Shown: positions 44,682 to 54,663, counted from the stretch's first letter. The stretch: 64,000 nt of DNA from Parapedobacter pyrenivorans_A (GCF_041925275.1 NZ_JBHEUZ010000003.1:62001-126000); one strand, 5' to 3'. Translations and numbers: made by a program. The notes: generated by a model not told the origin, from the sequence alone.

Positions 44682-44990
44682 TTAGGCTTGGGCCGTTGGG
44701 CCGCCGAAATTCATCGGGAACGGTGGTTCATCCCGCGTATCTATCTGGCCGTTCGCTGCTTCATACTTTGCCACATTATCGTCCAGTGCATGCAGTAATC
44801 GTTTAGCATGCTCGGGCGTAAGAATGATGCGTGACTTCACTTTCGCTTTGGGAATGCCCGGCATCACACGTATGAAGTCGAGCACAAACTCCGTGTTGGA
44901 ATGGGTGATGATTGCCAAATTCGAATAAGTGCCTTCGGCTACGTCTTCAGTGAGTTCTATATTGAGTTGGTTTTCTTTCTTATCTGCCAT
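44682..44990 (-). CDS. DUF3467-family protein
   Basis: 102 residues starting MADKKENQLNIELTEDVAEG; core YSNLAIITHSNTEFVLDFIR and RIILTPEHAKRLLHAL are the DUF3467 signature. Function unknown; widely conserved in Bacteroidota. Start at 44990 chosen over a longer frame because family members begin near here. Ends one base after the convergent small gene's stop. Confidence 0.9.
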   Translation of the reverse strand: MADKKENQLNIELTEDVAEGTYSNLAIITHSNTEFVLDFIRVMPGIPKAKVKSRIILTPEHAKRLLHALDDNVAKYEAANGQIDTRDEPPFPMNFGGPTAQA

Positions 44991-45056
44991 GGTCTGAGAA
45001 TTTAACTTACAATAATGGTTGAGATGCCCATCACAAATGTGCAAAGAAATTTACAA

Positions 45057-46172
45057 TTACTTCGCAAACGTCCTGAAATCATGGCCTGACTTGATGACCA
45101 GCAACGTTTCATAGATCAGACGAATCACGTTGTCGACGTCCTCCTTATGGATCATTTCCACTGTAGTGTGCATATAACGCAGCGGCAGTGAAATCAATAC
45201 CGAGGGTACGCCTTCATTCGAATAGGCAAATGCATCCGTGTCGGTACCCGTCCACCGGGAAGAGGCTTGCCGCTGGAATGGAATACTTTTTTTCACCGCG
45301 GTATCTATAAGCAGCTTATTAAAGTTTATCTGTACAGAAGGTGCATAGGAGACCACCGGACCCTTACCGCAGGCCAGGTCACCCTGTGTCACTTTATTGA
45401 TCATCGGTGTCTGCGTATCGTGCGTCACGTCGGTTACGATCGCCAGGTCAGGTTTGATACGTTGGGCGATCATTTCGGCCCCGCGCAAACCGATCTCTTC
45501 CTGTACCGAATTGACGATATATAGCCCGAAAGGTAGTCTCTTCTTTTTTTCTTTCAGCAAACGCGCCACTTCGGCCACCATGAACCCACCAGCCCTATTA
45601 TCGAGCGCACGGCCCACGTAATAGCGGTCGTTCAGAACCATGAACTCATCTTCATAGGTTACCACGCATCCTACATGGATCCCTAACGCTTCAACCTCTT
45701 CGCTGCTGGTACAGCCGCAGTCGAGGAAAATATTCTTCAACGTAGGGCTTTCTTCTTTCTCACCCGAACGGGTATGTATAGCCGGCCAGCCGAACACGGC
45801 CTTCACCACCCCCTTGTCCGTGTGGATATTCACCCGTTTAGACGGTGCTATCTGATGGTCAGACCCGCCGTTGCGGATCACATAAATCAATCCGTCTTTG
45901 GTGATGTAATTGACAAACCAGGATATCTCATCGGCATGCGCCTCGATTACCACTTTAAAGTCTGCCTTGGGGTTAATAACGGCTACCGCGGTGCCATAAT
46001 GGTCTGTAAACGTTTCATCCACATAAGGCTTCAGGTAGTCCAACCACAAGCGCTGCCCGCTCCACTCGAAACCCGTGGGCGACGGATTGTTGATGTATTG
46101 CTCGAAAAACCCGAGGGATGCCTCCGTAACGACAGGAATATGTTTTTTTTCTTCTTTTTTCGTTTTGGCCAT
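45057..46172 (-). CDS. M42-family metallo-aminopeptidase
   Basis: 371 residues. Zinc ligands: His and Asp in EAHADEISWFV, Asp in GRALDNRAGG, Glu pair in SVQEEIGLRG and His in RYMHTTVEM. Cytosolic tetrahedral aminopeptidase (also called endoglucanase M/FrvX). Complete. Followed by the DUF3467 gene 66 bases downstream. Confidence 0.93.
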   Translation of the reverse strand: MAKTKKEEKKHIPVVTEASLGFFEQYINNPSPTGFEWSGQRLWLDYLKPYVDETFTDHYGTAVAVINPKADFKVVIEAHADEISWFVNYITKDGLIYVIRNGGSDHQIAPSKRVNIHTDKGVVKAVFGWPAIHTRSGEKEESPTLKNIFLDCGCTSSEEVEALGIHVGCVVTYEDEFMVLNDRYYVGRALDNRAGGFMVAEVARLLKEKKKRLPFGLYIVNSVQEEIGLRGAEMIAQRIKPDLAIVTDVTHDTQTPMINKVTQGDLACGKGPVVSYAPSVQINFNKLLIDTAVKKSIPFQRQASSRWTGTDTDAFAYSNEGVPSVLISLPLRYMHTTVEMIHKEDVDNVIRLIYETLLVIKSGHDFRTFAK

Positions 46173-46246
46173 GTTATTTTTGACAGTATCCGTTAATCGA
46201 TTCAGTAAGGGGCAAACTTACAAAATAATTACAGAACGTATTTGCC

Positions 46247-46390
46247 ATGAAAAAAGGATTATTTAAGCTACTGGTCAAACTCAACAACAAATTGTTGCCT
46301 ACGTATACGGGCAAAGACCCGGCAAAATTGACCAAGATACAGCAGGCCATATTGGGCTACCGGTATTGGGCTCTCATTAATTCCCTATGA
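46247..46390 (+). CDS. Small conserved protein of unknown function
   Basis: 47 residues starting MKKGLFKLLVKLNNKLLP, then DPAKLTKIQQAILGYRYWAL. Basic, amphipathic. Similar short proteins occur in Sphingobacteriaceae but have no assigned role. It sits between two minus-strand genes. Confidence 0.55.
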   Translation: MKKGLFKLLVKLNNKLLPTYTGKDPAKLTKIQQAILGYRYWALINSL

Positions 46391-46397
46391 GTACCCC

Positions 46398-47003
46398 TCA
46401 TTCCGCAATCAGCGCTTGGATGAATTCTGCCACTTCCGGCCGACTGTAGTCCGCCATACCCTCATGCCGGGCGGCAATCTGCCCTTTCTTATCCAATATG
46501 AGGGTGGTGGGTATAGCGCCACCGAGCCATTGACTGGGAATCTCGCCGGCAGGCACATGAACCGGCAGGTTCAGGCTGCGGTTACTCATAAATGCCTTTG
46601 ATTTTTCATACTGGTTATCCACATCGGCTATTACGAAGACAATACCATCGTTGTCTTTAAACTGATCGTACAATTTATCTATGGATGGCATCTCGGCGAT
46701 ACAGGGAGGACACCACGTTGCCCAAAAATTGATAAACACCACTTTTCCCGCCTGGTTGGCCGCGTCGATACGATTTCCCGCCCCATCGGCAAAAAAGACC
46801 GATGGTTTGGCCGGTGCGGCTTCCGGAGCATCGGCAGGAACACTTTCCGCAGTGGTCTCGGCCCGTTCCAAATCGGGTTTGAACAGGCCGATTTTCATGA
46901 GCCCGCGACTTACCCAAGCCTTCGTATCGGGACTGAAAACGAGGGCAATAACGAACACTCCCAAAAGGATGGATACTAGGGTCGAAACCTTGATTTTCTT
47001 CAT
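46398..47003 (-). CDS. TlpA-like thiol:disulfide oxidoreductase
   Basis: 201 residues. N-terminal membrane anchor (LVSILLGVFVIALVFS), then a thioredoxin domain with WATWCPPC as active site and the cis-Pro block (GGAIPTTLILDKKGQI). Periplasmic, membrane-tethered reductase, for instance in cytochrome or envelope maturation. ATG at 47003 gives the usual short N-terminus. Confidence 0.92.
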   Translation of the reverse strand: MKKIKVSTLVSILLGVFVIALVFSPDTKAWVSRGLMKIGLFKPDLERAETTAESVPADAPEAAPAKPSVFFADGAGNRIDAANQAGKVVFINFWATWCPPCIAEMPSIDKLYDQFKDNDGIVFVIADVDNQYEKSKAFMSNRSLNLPVHVPAGEIPSQWLGGAIPTTLILDKKGQIAARHEGMADYSRPEVAEFIQALIAE

Positions 47004-47054
47004 ATCAACGTTGATGTACAAAAAACAAAGATAGCTAAAAAATGGTCACCGCCA

Positions 47055-47927
47055 CTACATTTCACCTTCTACCCCCAGTCCGAACAATGCGAAATCGTAT
47101 TTCACCGGATCAGTGGCATCGAACAACCGTAGGTTATCCGTCAGTTCGCAGGCGGTCTTCCAATCGGATTGCTTGCGTTCGATCAATCCCAGCTTTCGTG
47201 CCACCCGTTCCACATGCACATCGCACGGGCAGACCAATGCAGAGGGCTTCAATTGGTTCCACAAACCGAAGTCGACACCGCGGTCGTCCCGGCGGACCAT
47301 CCAGCGCAAGAACATGTTTAACCGCTTGCATGCTGAATTGCTGGCTGGCGAACTGATGTGCTTGCGGGTACGCACCGGATACTCCGGCAAACCAAAAAAG
47401 CACCGATGGAAATGGCTTAGGGCCGACTTCGCATCCAGCCCCTCCACAACCCCGCCAAGCTCACCCAAGTAACACGCCGGCGATGACAGCTTCGCATCAG
47501 CGGCGCCGGCAGCAACTCCATCCATATACTCACTCCGAAACTCCCCTTGGGCACACGGTGGGATAAAAGCGGATTCCAACGAATGGTATTGGTTGTAGTG
47601 TACATGGAAAAAACGGACGAAATACAGCAGGTCGGTATCGTTAAACGTACGGTGTTTGAATCCCACCAGCTGCCTTAGATCATTTTCCCCGTGGTTCTTC
47701 ACAAAATCGTACGGCGCACCGTCCATCCGGTCGATGAGTTCGATGCATTTGTTGATGATCGTTTTCCGCTGGCCCCATGCCAGCACCGCAGCGAAAAAAC
47801 CCATGATCTCGATGTCCTGCTTACGTGAAAATCGATGCGGAATGCATATCGGATCATTGTCGATAAACGCTGGACGGTTATACTCGTCTACCTTCCGGTC
47901 TAGAAAGCGCTTGATATCAAATGACAT
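47055..47927 (-). CDS. TIGR02757 family protein
   Basis: 290 residues in the order DNDPICIPHRFSRKQDIEIM, GFFAAVLAWGQRKTI, RWMVRRDDRGVDFGLW, PCDVHVERVARKLGL and KYDFALFGLGV, as in TIGR02757 (DUF2400). It has an HhH-like DNA glycosylase look (CDVHV) but lacks a proven function. Intact. Confidence 0.9.
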   Translation of the reverse strand: MSFDIKRFLDRKVDEYNRPAFIDNDPICIPHRFSRKQDIEIMGFFAAVLAWGQRKTIINKCIELIDRMDGAPYDFVKNHGENDLRQLVGFKHRTFNDTDLLYFVRFFHVHYNQYHSLESAFIPPCAQGEFRSEYMDGVAAGAADAKLSSPACYLGELGGVVEGLDAKSALSHFHRCFFGLPEYPVRTRKHISSPASNSACKRLNMFLRWMVRRDDRGVDFGLWNQLKPSALVCPCDVHVERVARKLGLIERKQSDWKTACELTDNLRLFDATDPVKYDFALFGLGVEGEM

Positions 47928-47950
47928 GATGTGTTTTTATGATATTATCG

Positions 47951-48031
47951 AACGCAGATGACGCGGATTTGACTGATCTGCACGGATTTTCGCAACTAAT
48001 CAGCGAAATCCGCTTTATCCGTATCATCCGG
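47951..48031. repeat. Dispersed intergenic palindromic repeat
   Basis: Units such as CGCAGATGACGCGGATTT, CACGGATTTT and GCGAAATCCGC alternate in both orientations, and CGGATTTTCGC pairs with GCGAAATCCG. This kind of GCAGAT/CGGATT sequence is a well-known intergenic repeat in many bacteria. It fills the gap between two minus-strand genes. Confidence 0.55.
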
Positions 48032-48037
48032 ATTCCC

Positions 48038-49189
48038 TTATCCAATCACGGAAAGTGCTTGCTCCAAATCGGCCAGCAAATCATCGATATCTTCCACACC
48101 CACACTGATACGGATCAGGTTGTCTACCACCCCTACCCGCTCCCGCACCTCTCGTGGTATGGAGCCATGCGTCATGGTAGCCGGATGGTTGATCAGTGAT
48201 TCCACGCCACCAAGCGACTCGGCCAGCGTAAACACGTTGAACGAAGAAGCTACCTTGAATGTCTCCTCCAGACCTGCATCTTTCAATACAATGGATATCA
48301 TCCCGCCGAAATCACGCATCTGCTTACTTGCAATCGAGTGGCCGGGGTGATCTTCAAAGCCGGGCCAATAGATTTTCGCTACCTTCGCATGCCCCTTCAG
48401 GTATTCGGCTACCTTACGGCCATTCTCGCAATGCGCCCGCATGCGGAGGTGCAAGGTCTTGACACCCCGCAGCACCAAGAAACAATCCTGGGGCCCCGGT
48501 GTGCCGCCGCAGGCGTTGTAATAAAAAAAGAGCTTATCGTATAGCTCTTTATCGTTTACAACCAATGCTCCCATCACCACGTCCGAGTGACCGCCGATGT
48601 ATTTCGTCACCGAATGCATCACGATGTCGGCTCCCAGATCCAACGGATTTTGGAGGTACGGCGACGCAAATGTATTATCCACCGCGAACAGCACACCTGC
48701 CGCTTTCGCCATACCGCTAATCGCCCCGATGTCCGCCAATTTCAACGTGGGGTTCGTCGGCGTCTCTACCCATATCAAGCGTGTGTTATCGTTTATCTTT
48801 TCCGCAACGTGTTCCGGTTGGGCGGTATCCACAAAATGGAACTTGATGCCATATTTTTCGAAAACTTTCGTGAAAATCCGGTAAGACCCGCCGTAAAGGT
48901 CATCCCCGGTAATCACCTCATCGCCTGGCTTAAGCAGCTTGAGCACCGTTTCCGTAGCCGCCATTCCGCTCGAAAAGGCCAACCCGTAGGCACCGTTTTC
49001 CAACGCGGCGAGGCAGTCTTCCAGCGCTTTGCGCGTTGGATTGGTACCGCGTGAGTATTCATATCCCTGATGGTCGCCGGGCGCGGCCTGCCAGTAGGTC
49101 GATGTCTGGTATATCGGCGTCATCACCGCGCCGGTAGAAGGATCGGGGCGCTGCCCTGCATGAATGGCCTTCGTTGCGAATTTATATCC
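48038..49189 (-). CDS. Cystathionine gamma-synthase/lyase-type PLP enzyme
   Basis: 383 residues starting MGYKFATKAIHAGQRPD. PLP Lys in HSVTKYIGGHSDVV, substrate loop in AFSSGMAATETVL and C-terminal SLGGVESLINHPA. The family covers cystathionine gamma-synthase, gamma-lyase and O-acetylhomoserine sulfhydrylase; sequence alone does not decide. ATG at 49189 preferred to a TTG-type start upstream. Confidence 0.9.
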   Translation of the reverse strand, partial: GYKFATKAIHAGQRPDPSTGAVMTPIYQTSTYWQAAPGDHQGYEYSRGTNPTRKALEDCLAALENGAYGLAFSSGMAATETVLKLLKPGDEVITGDDLYGGSYRIFTKVFEKYGIKFHFVDTAQPEHVAEKINDNTRLIWVETPTNPTLKLADIGAISGMAKAAGVLFAVDNTFASPYLQNPLDLGADIVMHSVTKYIGGHSDVVMGALVVNDKELYDKLFFYYNACGGTPGPQDCFLVLRGVKTLHLRMRAHCENGRKVAEYLKGHAKVAKIYWPGFEDHPGHSIASKQMRDFGGMISIVLKDAGLEETFKVASSFNVFTLAESLGGVESLINHPATMTHGSIPREVRERVGVVDNLIRISVGVEDIDDLLADLEQALSVIG

Positions 49190-49283
49190 CATGATTTTAA
49201 ACGTTTTTTGACTGAACAAATGGAAACGGTAAAGTTATCAAAGTTTATCAGAGGAAACGAATGAACGACAATGATTGCGCATT

Positions 49284-50072
49284 TCAGAACTGTAGCGGCG
49301 AGCGGTATGCAAACCGATACCCCAGGTCTGCCATCAGCCGTTCCGGCGATACTACCTTGGCCGTCCGGTCAGTTTCTGAGAAAGCCGTGGGCATGCCGTA
49401 ACCATACCTCGCTGCGGAGGCTGCGATGACATCTTTTTTCAATGGATGCTCCGGGCATACCACATTGTAGGTTTTCCCCTGCGACCCGGCAGAAATCATC
49501 GCCGCAACGATGCCGTAGATATCAACCACATGCACAAAATTGGCGGTTTGGTAACCAATCTCGCAGACCCTGCCGACGAAATGCTTCGCCATGACACGCT
49601 CAAAGCCGAACAGGCCACCCAGCCGGAGCACATTCAAATTCGGGTGGGCAGCCCGCAAGGTGCGCTCGCCGGAAAACAGCTTCGGGTCCAACTCCGCATC
49701 CGCAAAAGTTGCCTCGGTAATGGTGGCGCTTACCTTGGGGTAGATACCCACCGAACCGAAAAAGAACGATTGCTTGAACGAAAACCGGCCCAGGAAACCA
49801 ACCAACTTGGCAAAACGGTGCTGCACCGCTTCGGCACCATCCTTATGCGTAATAGGCACGCTGACGATGGCAACATCAAACACTTCCCGCCCCAACCGCG
49901 GAGATTCTTCCTCCCGATCGAAATCGGCAACGGTAGCCACCAGTCCAAGGGCTTCCAAACGTTCGGCTTTTTCTGTCGACGTGCAGGTAGCCCATACCCG
50001 GTGTCCGGCACGGGTTAGCTCGGTGGCGATGTGCGTGCCCACCCATCCACACCCCACGATCAGTATATCCAT
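49284..50072 (-). CDS. NAD-dependent epimerase/YeeZ-like SDR protein
   Basis: 262 residues with a Rossmann start ILIVGCGWVGTHIATEL and later FFFGSVGIYP, LRLGGLFGFERV. Extended-SDR related proteins of the YeeZ type. No proven reaction. Next to proS on the same strand (28 bases from its stop). Confidence 0.85.
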   Translation of the reverse strand: MDILIVGCGWVGTHIATELTRAGHRVWATCTSTEKAERLEALGLVATVADFDREEESPRLGREVFDVAIVSVPITHKDGAEAVQHRFAKLVGFLGRFSFKQSFFFGSVGIYPKVSATITEATFADAELDPKLFSGERTLRAAHPNLNVLRLGGLFGFERVMAKHFVGRVCEIGYQTANFVHVVDIYGIVAAMISAGSQGKTYNVVCPEHPLKKDVIAASAARYGYGMPTAFSETDRTAKVVSPERLMADLGYRFAYRSPLQF

Positions 50073-50100
50073 GCCGAGATGCTATCCATAAAGATGCCCG

Positions 50101-51573
50101 TTAATAGGCTTTCGCAAATAAAACCCGTTGCGTGGATGGCTTACCCGTACGGATACACGCCCCTGCTTCCGCTTTGTTGCCCAGCGGAATACAGCGGATG
50201 GTCGCCTTTGTTTCTTCTTTTATGAGCTGCTCCGTCTCTGCCGTGCCATCCCAATGGGCGGATACGAACCCCCCTTTGCCATCAAGCACCGCTTTAAATT
50301 CTTCATACGTGTTCACCTCTACCGTATGCGACTCGCGGAAGGCCAGTGCTTTTGCATAGATATCGCGCTGGATGGTTACCAAAAGCTGCTCGACATGGTC
50401 AGCCAGCCCCGATTGCGGTACCGTTTCCTTCGTCTGCGTATCGCGGCGGGCAATCTCCACCGTGCCGTTTTGCATATCACGCGCGCCGATAGCGATACGC
50501 ACCGGCACCCCCTTCAATTCCCATTCGGCAAACTTGAAGCCCGGACGCTGGGTGTCGCGATCGTCGTACTTCACGGATATGCCTTTGGCTTTCAGTTCAT
50601 CGATGAGTCTATCCGCCAGTTCCCCTATTACCTGCCGTTCCGCATCTTGCTTATAAATCGGCACAATGACCACTTGGATGGGTGCCAACTGCGGTGGCAA
50701 CACCAACCCTTGATCATCCGAGTGTGCCATGATCAGTGCACCCAGTAAGCGGGTGGATACACCCCACGAGGTAGCCCATACGTAATCCAACGTCCCTTCC
50801 TTGGAGGTGAACTTCACATCGAACGCTTTAGCAAAATTCTGCCCCAGAAAATGGGAAGTGCCGGCCTGCAGCGCTTTCCCGTCTTGCATCAGTGCTTCGA
50901 TACACAGCGTATCCAACGCTCCGGCAAACCGTTCGTTCTCGCTCTTCCGTCCACGCACCACCGGCAAAGCCATCCAATTCTCGGCAAAATCGGCATATAC
51001 TTCCAGCATCTTGTTCGCTTCGGCCACCGCTTCCGCTTCGGTCGCGTGGGCCGTATGGCCCTCCTGCCACAGGAACTCGGCGGTACGGAGAAACAACCGT
51101 GTGCGCATCTCCCACCGCACCACATTGGCCCACTGGTTTACGAGGATCGGCAAATCGCGGTATGATTCGATCCATCCCCGGTAGGTATTCCATATGATGG
51201 TCTCCGATGTCGGCCTCACAATCAGCTCCTCCTCCAATTTGGCGGTCTCATCGACCACGATCTGGCCACTGCCGTCGTTCTTCAGCCGATAGTGGGTTAC
51301 CACCGCACATTCGGTTGCGAAGCCTTCCACGTGCGAAGCCTCCTTGGAGAAGAACGACTTCGGGATAAACAAGGGGAAATAGGCATTACTATGGCCCGTG
51401 TCTTTAAACATTTTGTCGAGCGCGGCCTGCATTTTCTCCCATATCGCGTAGCCGTACGGCTTGATAACCATGCATCCCCGAACCGCCGAATGCTCGGCGA
51501 GGTCGGCTTTTACCACCAGCTCATTGTACCATTGGGAGTAATCTGTTTCGCGGCTCGTAATTCCTTTGCTCAT
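50101..51573 (-). CDS. proS: Prolyl-tRNA synthetase
   Basis: 490 residues, the short ('type 3', archaeal/eukaryotic-like) class II ProRS. Motif 2 region RWEMRTRLFLRTAEFLWQEG, the loop EGHTAHATE, and RPTSETIIWNTY; anticodon-binding domain and a C-terminal zinc-type extension. Essential core gene. It has its own promoter region of about 250 bases shared with the divergent lipoprotein. Confidence 0.96.
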   Translation of the reverse strand: MSKGITSRETDYSQWYNELVVKADLAEHSAVRGCMVIKPYGYAIWEKMQAALDKMFKDTGHSNAYFPLFIPKSFFSKEASHVEGFATECAVVTHYRLKNDGSGQIVVDETAKLEEELIVRPTSETIIWNTYRGWIESYRDLPILVNQWANVVRWEMRTRLFLRTAEFLWQEGHTAHATEAEAVAEANKMLEVYADFAENWMALPVVRGRKSENERFAGALDTLCIEALMQDGKALQAGTSHFLGQNFAKAFDVKFTSKEGTLDYVWATSWGVSTRLLGALIMAHSDDQGLVLPPQLAPIQVVIVPIYKQDAERQVIGELADRLIDELKAKGISVKYDDRDTQRPGFKFAEWELKGVPVRIAIGARDMQNGTVEIARRDTQTKETVPQSGLADHVEQLLVTIQRDIYAKALAFRESHTVEVNTYEEFKAVLDGKGGFVSAHWDGTAETEQLIKEETKATIRCIPLGNKAEAGACIRTGKPSTQRVLFAKAY

Positions 51574-51642
51574 CGTTGATATTCTGTGAAAATTAGTATA
51601 ACCTTTCCTCTAGAAACGTTTCATACGCACACCTTTATTTAT

Positions 51643-51673
51643 TTTGCCTATAAAGCAACTTTCGCTAAGTTTG
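51643..51673 (+). promoter_or_regulatory. Bacteroidota-type promoter upstream of the lipoprotein
   Basis: TTTG (51643-51646), 19 bases, TAAGTTTG (51666-51673). Expected start near 51680, leaving a leader of about 145 bases that contains the hairpin GGCAGTT/AACTGCC (51750-51768). Confidence 0.55.
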
Positions 51674-51825
51674 CGGATTGTACACGCGTCTGAATTTCGC
51701 CTAGCAAAGGTATATGCTTTTGTGAAATTACCGAATAAAAAAATAACCCGGCAGTTAAACCAACTGCCCAAAATAATGTCTATTAATCAAAGCATGGGCT
51801 TAACCAAAAGAAAGGACAGTTAAAA

Positions 51826-52992
51826 ATGAAAGCCAACAGATTACAGGTCAGCACGATAGCTTTAATCAGCTTACTTATATTAGGTGCATGTAGTACCTCC
51901 AGGCAGGTGGCATTCCGCGACGACGTCTATAATAATAGCGCCCGCGCGAAGGAAGTAAACTACCAAAGCCCGGATTATTATTACGACGAAAGCACCGTGG
52001 GCGATGAGCAGTATGCCGATGGTGGCTACTATGCGGATGATTATACGGATGAAGGGTATTATGACGACTCCTACGGCGACGAGTATAGCGACAGCGAATA
52101 CGCGAACCGCATAAACCGTTTTTACTACAATACACCGGGCATGGGTTATTACGATCCTTGGTTCGACCCTTGGTATGGTTATAACTCGTGGCACGGCTAT
52201 GGTTACGGTAGCGGATTCGGTCTAGGCCTCGGTTGGGGATGGGGTGGCTGGGGCCTCGGTTGGGGTAGCAGCTGGTACAATCCCTATTATGGGGGCTACT
52301 GGGGTTGGGGATCTCCTTACTATGGCCGCGGCTTCGGAGGCCCCTATGCATACAACCGTTGGGGCTGGGGCGGTTATGGTGGCTACGGCTACGGCGGCTA
52401 TTACCCGGGCGTGATTGTTGTCAACAACCGTCATATGGCTACGCGTTCTTCGTCGCGCGACCGGATGAGTACCCGCACGGCACGTACCTCCACCCGGGGC
52501 ACTACCCGCACAGCGATTTCACGCGATGCCAATGGGCGTATCTCCACCCGTGCGGTAGCTACGCGTGGCAGCGCCACCACACAAGGGGTAAGGACCAGTA
52601 CACGCGGCACGGTGCGCCCGGGAGCCACCACACGTGGCAATACCGAAGGCGTGCGCACCGGCACAACGAGGCGACCCGCGGGCCAAACCGTACGGCCATC
52701 GGGCAATTCGCGGCCGTCAAACAACGGCGTACGCCCGTCATCCACGAGGCGTCCATCGGGCAGCAGTGCCCGGCCGGCTCCCGCTTCACGACCCAGCAGC
52801 AGCGCAAGGCCGGCGTCTTCCTCACGGCCAAGCACCCCCGCACCGCGTTCTTCCGGAAGCAGCTCCCGGGGGTCATCTGTTTCGCCCCCCTCATCATCCG
52901 GCTCAAGCAGCAGGGGTAGCAGTAGCGGAAGCAGTGGTAGCAGCAGTAGGGGGAGTAGCAGCGGAAGCAGTAGCGGCCGTGGCCGTGGGTAG
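51826..52992 (+). CDS. Low-complexity lipoprotein (Gly/Tyr/Trp-rich then Ser/Thr/Arg-rich)
   Basis: 388 residues. Lipoprotein signal with Cys near residue 22 (LLILGACSTS). Then acidic/Tyr-rich (25-90), a Gly-Trp-Tyr block (about 105-200; WGWGGWGLGWGSS) and a long, basic Ser/Thr/Arg tail (about 205-388) with TRGT, RPSG and SSSRGSS repeats. Such proteins are surface or cell-wall associated in Sphingobacteriaceae, function unknown. The repeats are prone to slippage, so length varies. No enzyme motif is seen. The plus-strand reading is favoured by the signal peptide. Confidence 0.75.
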   Translation: MKANRLQVSTIALISLLILGACSTSRQVAFRDDVYNNSARAKEVNYQSPDYYYDESTVGDEQYADGGYYADDYTDEGYYDDSYGDEYSDSEYANRINRFYYNTPGMGYYDPWFDPWYGYNSWHGYGYGSGFGLGLGWGWGGWGLGWGSSWYNPYYGGYWGWGSPYYGRGFGGPYAYNRWGWGGYGGYGYGGYYPGVIVVNNRHMATRSSSRDRMSTRTARTSTRGTTRTAISRDANGRISTRAVATRGSATTQGVRTSTRGTVRPGATTRGNTEGVRTGTTRRPAGQTVRPSGNSRPSNNGVRPSSTRRPSGSSARPAPASRPSSSARPASSSRPSTPAPRSSGSSSRGSSVSPPSSSGSSSRGSSSGSSGSSSRGSSSGSSSGRGRG

Positions 52993-53106
52993 CCTGTAAG
53001 ATAAGATACGTTCATTTCAAGGGCCAACTGAATCCATTTCGTGAAAGGGACCCTCTCCCGGAAATTTGTTTAGTTGGCCTATTTGTGAAATTTATCGAAA
53101 CCAACC

Positions 53107-54663
53107 ATGAATATGTACATCAAGAAAATCGCCCTATCGGGCTTATTGTTAGGCACGATGTGCCTCGCGGCGCAGGGCCAATACCTACAGGATGTTCTTC
53201 GCTTTTCGCAACCCGAGCAGGGTGCAACCGCCCGCTTCAAGGGGCTGGGCAACGCACAGACGGCGCTGGGGGGCGACCTCAGCTCTCTCTCGGGGAACCC
53301 TGCCGGCCTCGGCTTCTTCGGGCAGTCAGACATCAGCATCTCGCTCGACTATGCCAACGACCTCAACAAGTCGGGCTATTTCGGCACAAACAGCCGATAT
53401 AACGTGGATAAACTTGGGCTAAGCCAAGCCGGGGCCGTTTTCCATATCCCGGCCCGCCGGGCACGTGGCAGCAACCTTACATCGGGATGGCTGAATTTCA
53501 ATATCGGTGTGGGGTATAGCAAAACGAACAACTTCAATACAACCGTAGGGTTTACGGGGGTAAACCCCGAGAGCAGCATCGCCGACTTCATGACGTACGA
53601 GGCATATCAGACCGGAAACGTATACGGTGATTTCGGATGGGATGCCGGACTGATCGACGAGCGTCTGGTTTCAGGCAACTACGAATACGTGCCGATGACG
53701 ACACTCGACAATATCCAAACCGTGACCAACCGTGAAACAGGCTTCCAATCGGAAACGAACCTCTCTTTCGGAGCCAATTACAGCAATCGGCTTTACATCG
53801 GTGCTGGTATCGGATTCACGCATATCAATCACGATATCAACTATCTTTATATGGAGGATGGCTCCATGGAAACATTTGGGTATATCAACAGCATGAACCC
53901 CGATTCCAGGTTTGTCGATGCCGGAAATGGCGATTACGATGTGTACAATCCGCTCCTTGAATCCGAATACGAATACGACAACGAATACTGGTCAAAAACT
54001 ACCGGCAATGGCTTCAATGCCAAGTTGGGGCTCATTTATAAACCGGTAGATTACCTGCAAATCGGCGTTACGGCCACTTCGCCTACTTGGTACAGATTGA
54101 CCAACGATTACGAAGACTATTTCGGCATCACCAACTACCTCACAGATGGTTCCTCAGCAGATTTCGTCAGCGAAGGGGAACCCAGTTATTATGACTATAA
54201 CCTACGTACCCCGTACCGCATCAATGGCGGAATCGCCGCCCTCTTCGGCCAGGGGCTTATCAGCGCCGATGTGGAGTACATAGATTACGCCAGCATGACG
54301 TTTTCATCGGTCAATTCAAGCACCGACAATGTGATGAACGAGCAAATTCGCGACAACTATACCCAAGCCGTCAACTTCCGGATCGGTGGGGAATACCTTG
54401 TTGCTCCAGCGTTTCTCATCCGTGCCGGCTACGGTCACACGGGCAGCCCTTATAACGATTTCGAATCCACCACGCAACAAGTATCTGCCGGCATCGGATA
54501 TCGGGTAAATAATATGTACATCGACTTGGCCTACCAGAACTTTACGCAGAAATACGGCTGGCAGGTATATGAGTTGGATGATGCCAACGAATTCTACAGC
54601 CCGGTGGCAGATATCAGCAACTCGCGCAACAGCGTGTTCCTTACACTTGGGCTCAAATTCTAA
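53107..54663 (+). CDS. OmpP1/FadL-family outer-membrane protein
   Basis: 518 residues with a signal peptide (LSGLLLGTMCLAAQGQY). N-terminal FadL mark: QPEQGATARFKGLGNAQTAL and LSGNPAGLGFF; the barrel ends with SVFLTLGLKF, a C-terminal Phe. Hydrophobic substrate channel family. The 114-base upstream gap has an inverted repeat GGCCAACT/AGTTGGCC at 53022 and 53072. Complete and followed by a terminator. Confidence 0.93.
   Translation: MNMYIKKIALSGLLLGTMCLAAQGQYLQDVLRFSQPEQGATARFKGLGNAQTALGGDLSSLSGNPAGLGFFGQSDISISLDYANDLNKSGYFGTNSRYNVDKLGLSQAGAVFHIPARRARGSNLTSGWLNFNIGVGYSKTNNFNTTVGFTGVNPESSIADFMTYEAYQTGNVYGDFGWDAGLIDERLVSGNYEYVPMTTLDNIQTVTNRETGFQSETNLSFGANYSNRLYIGAGIGFTHINHDINYLYMEDGSMETFGYINSMNPDSRFVDAGNGDYDVYNPLLESEYEYDNEYWSKTTGNGFNAKLGLIYKPVDYLQIGVTATSPTWYRLTNDYEDYFGITNYLTDGSSADFVSEGEPSYYDYNLRTPYRINGGIAALFGQGLISADVEYIDYASMTFSSVNSSTDNVMNEQIRDNYTQAVNFRIGGEYLVAPAFLIRAGYGHTGSPYNDFESTTQQVSAGIGYRVNNMYIDLAYQNFTQKYGWQVYELDDANEFYSPVADISNSRNSVFLTLGLKF

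Noticed and set aside
52431..53027. Long minus-strand frame rich in Leu and Arg opposite the lipoprotein
   Set aside because: It is a shadow of the Ser/Arg-rich codons on the plus strand; the plus frame has a lipoprotein signal.
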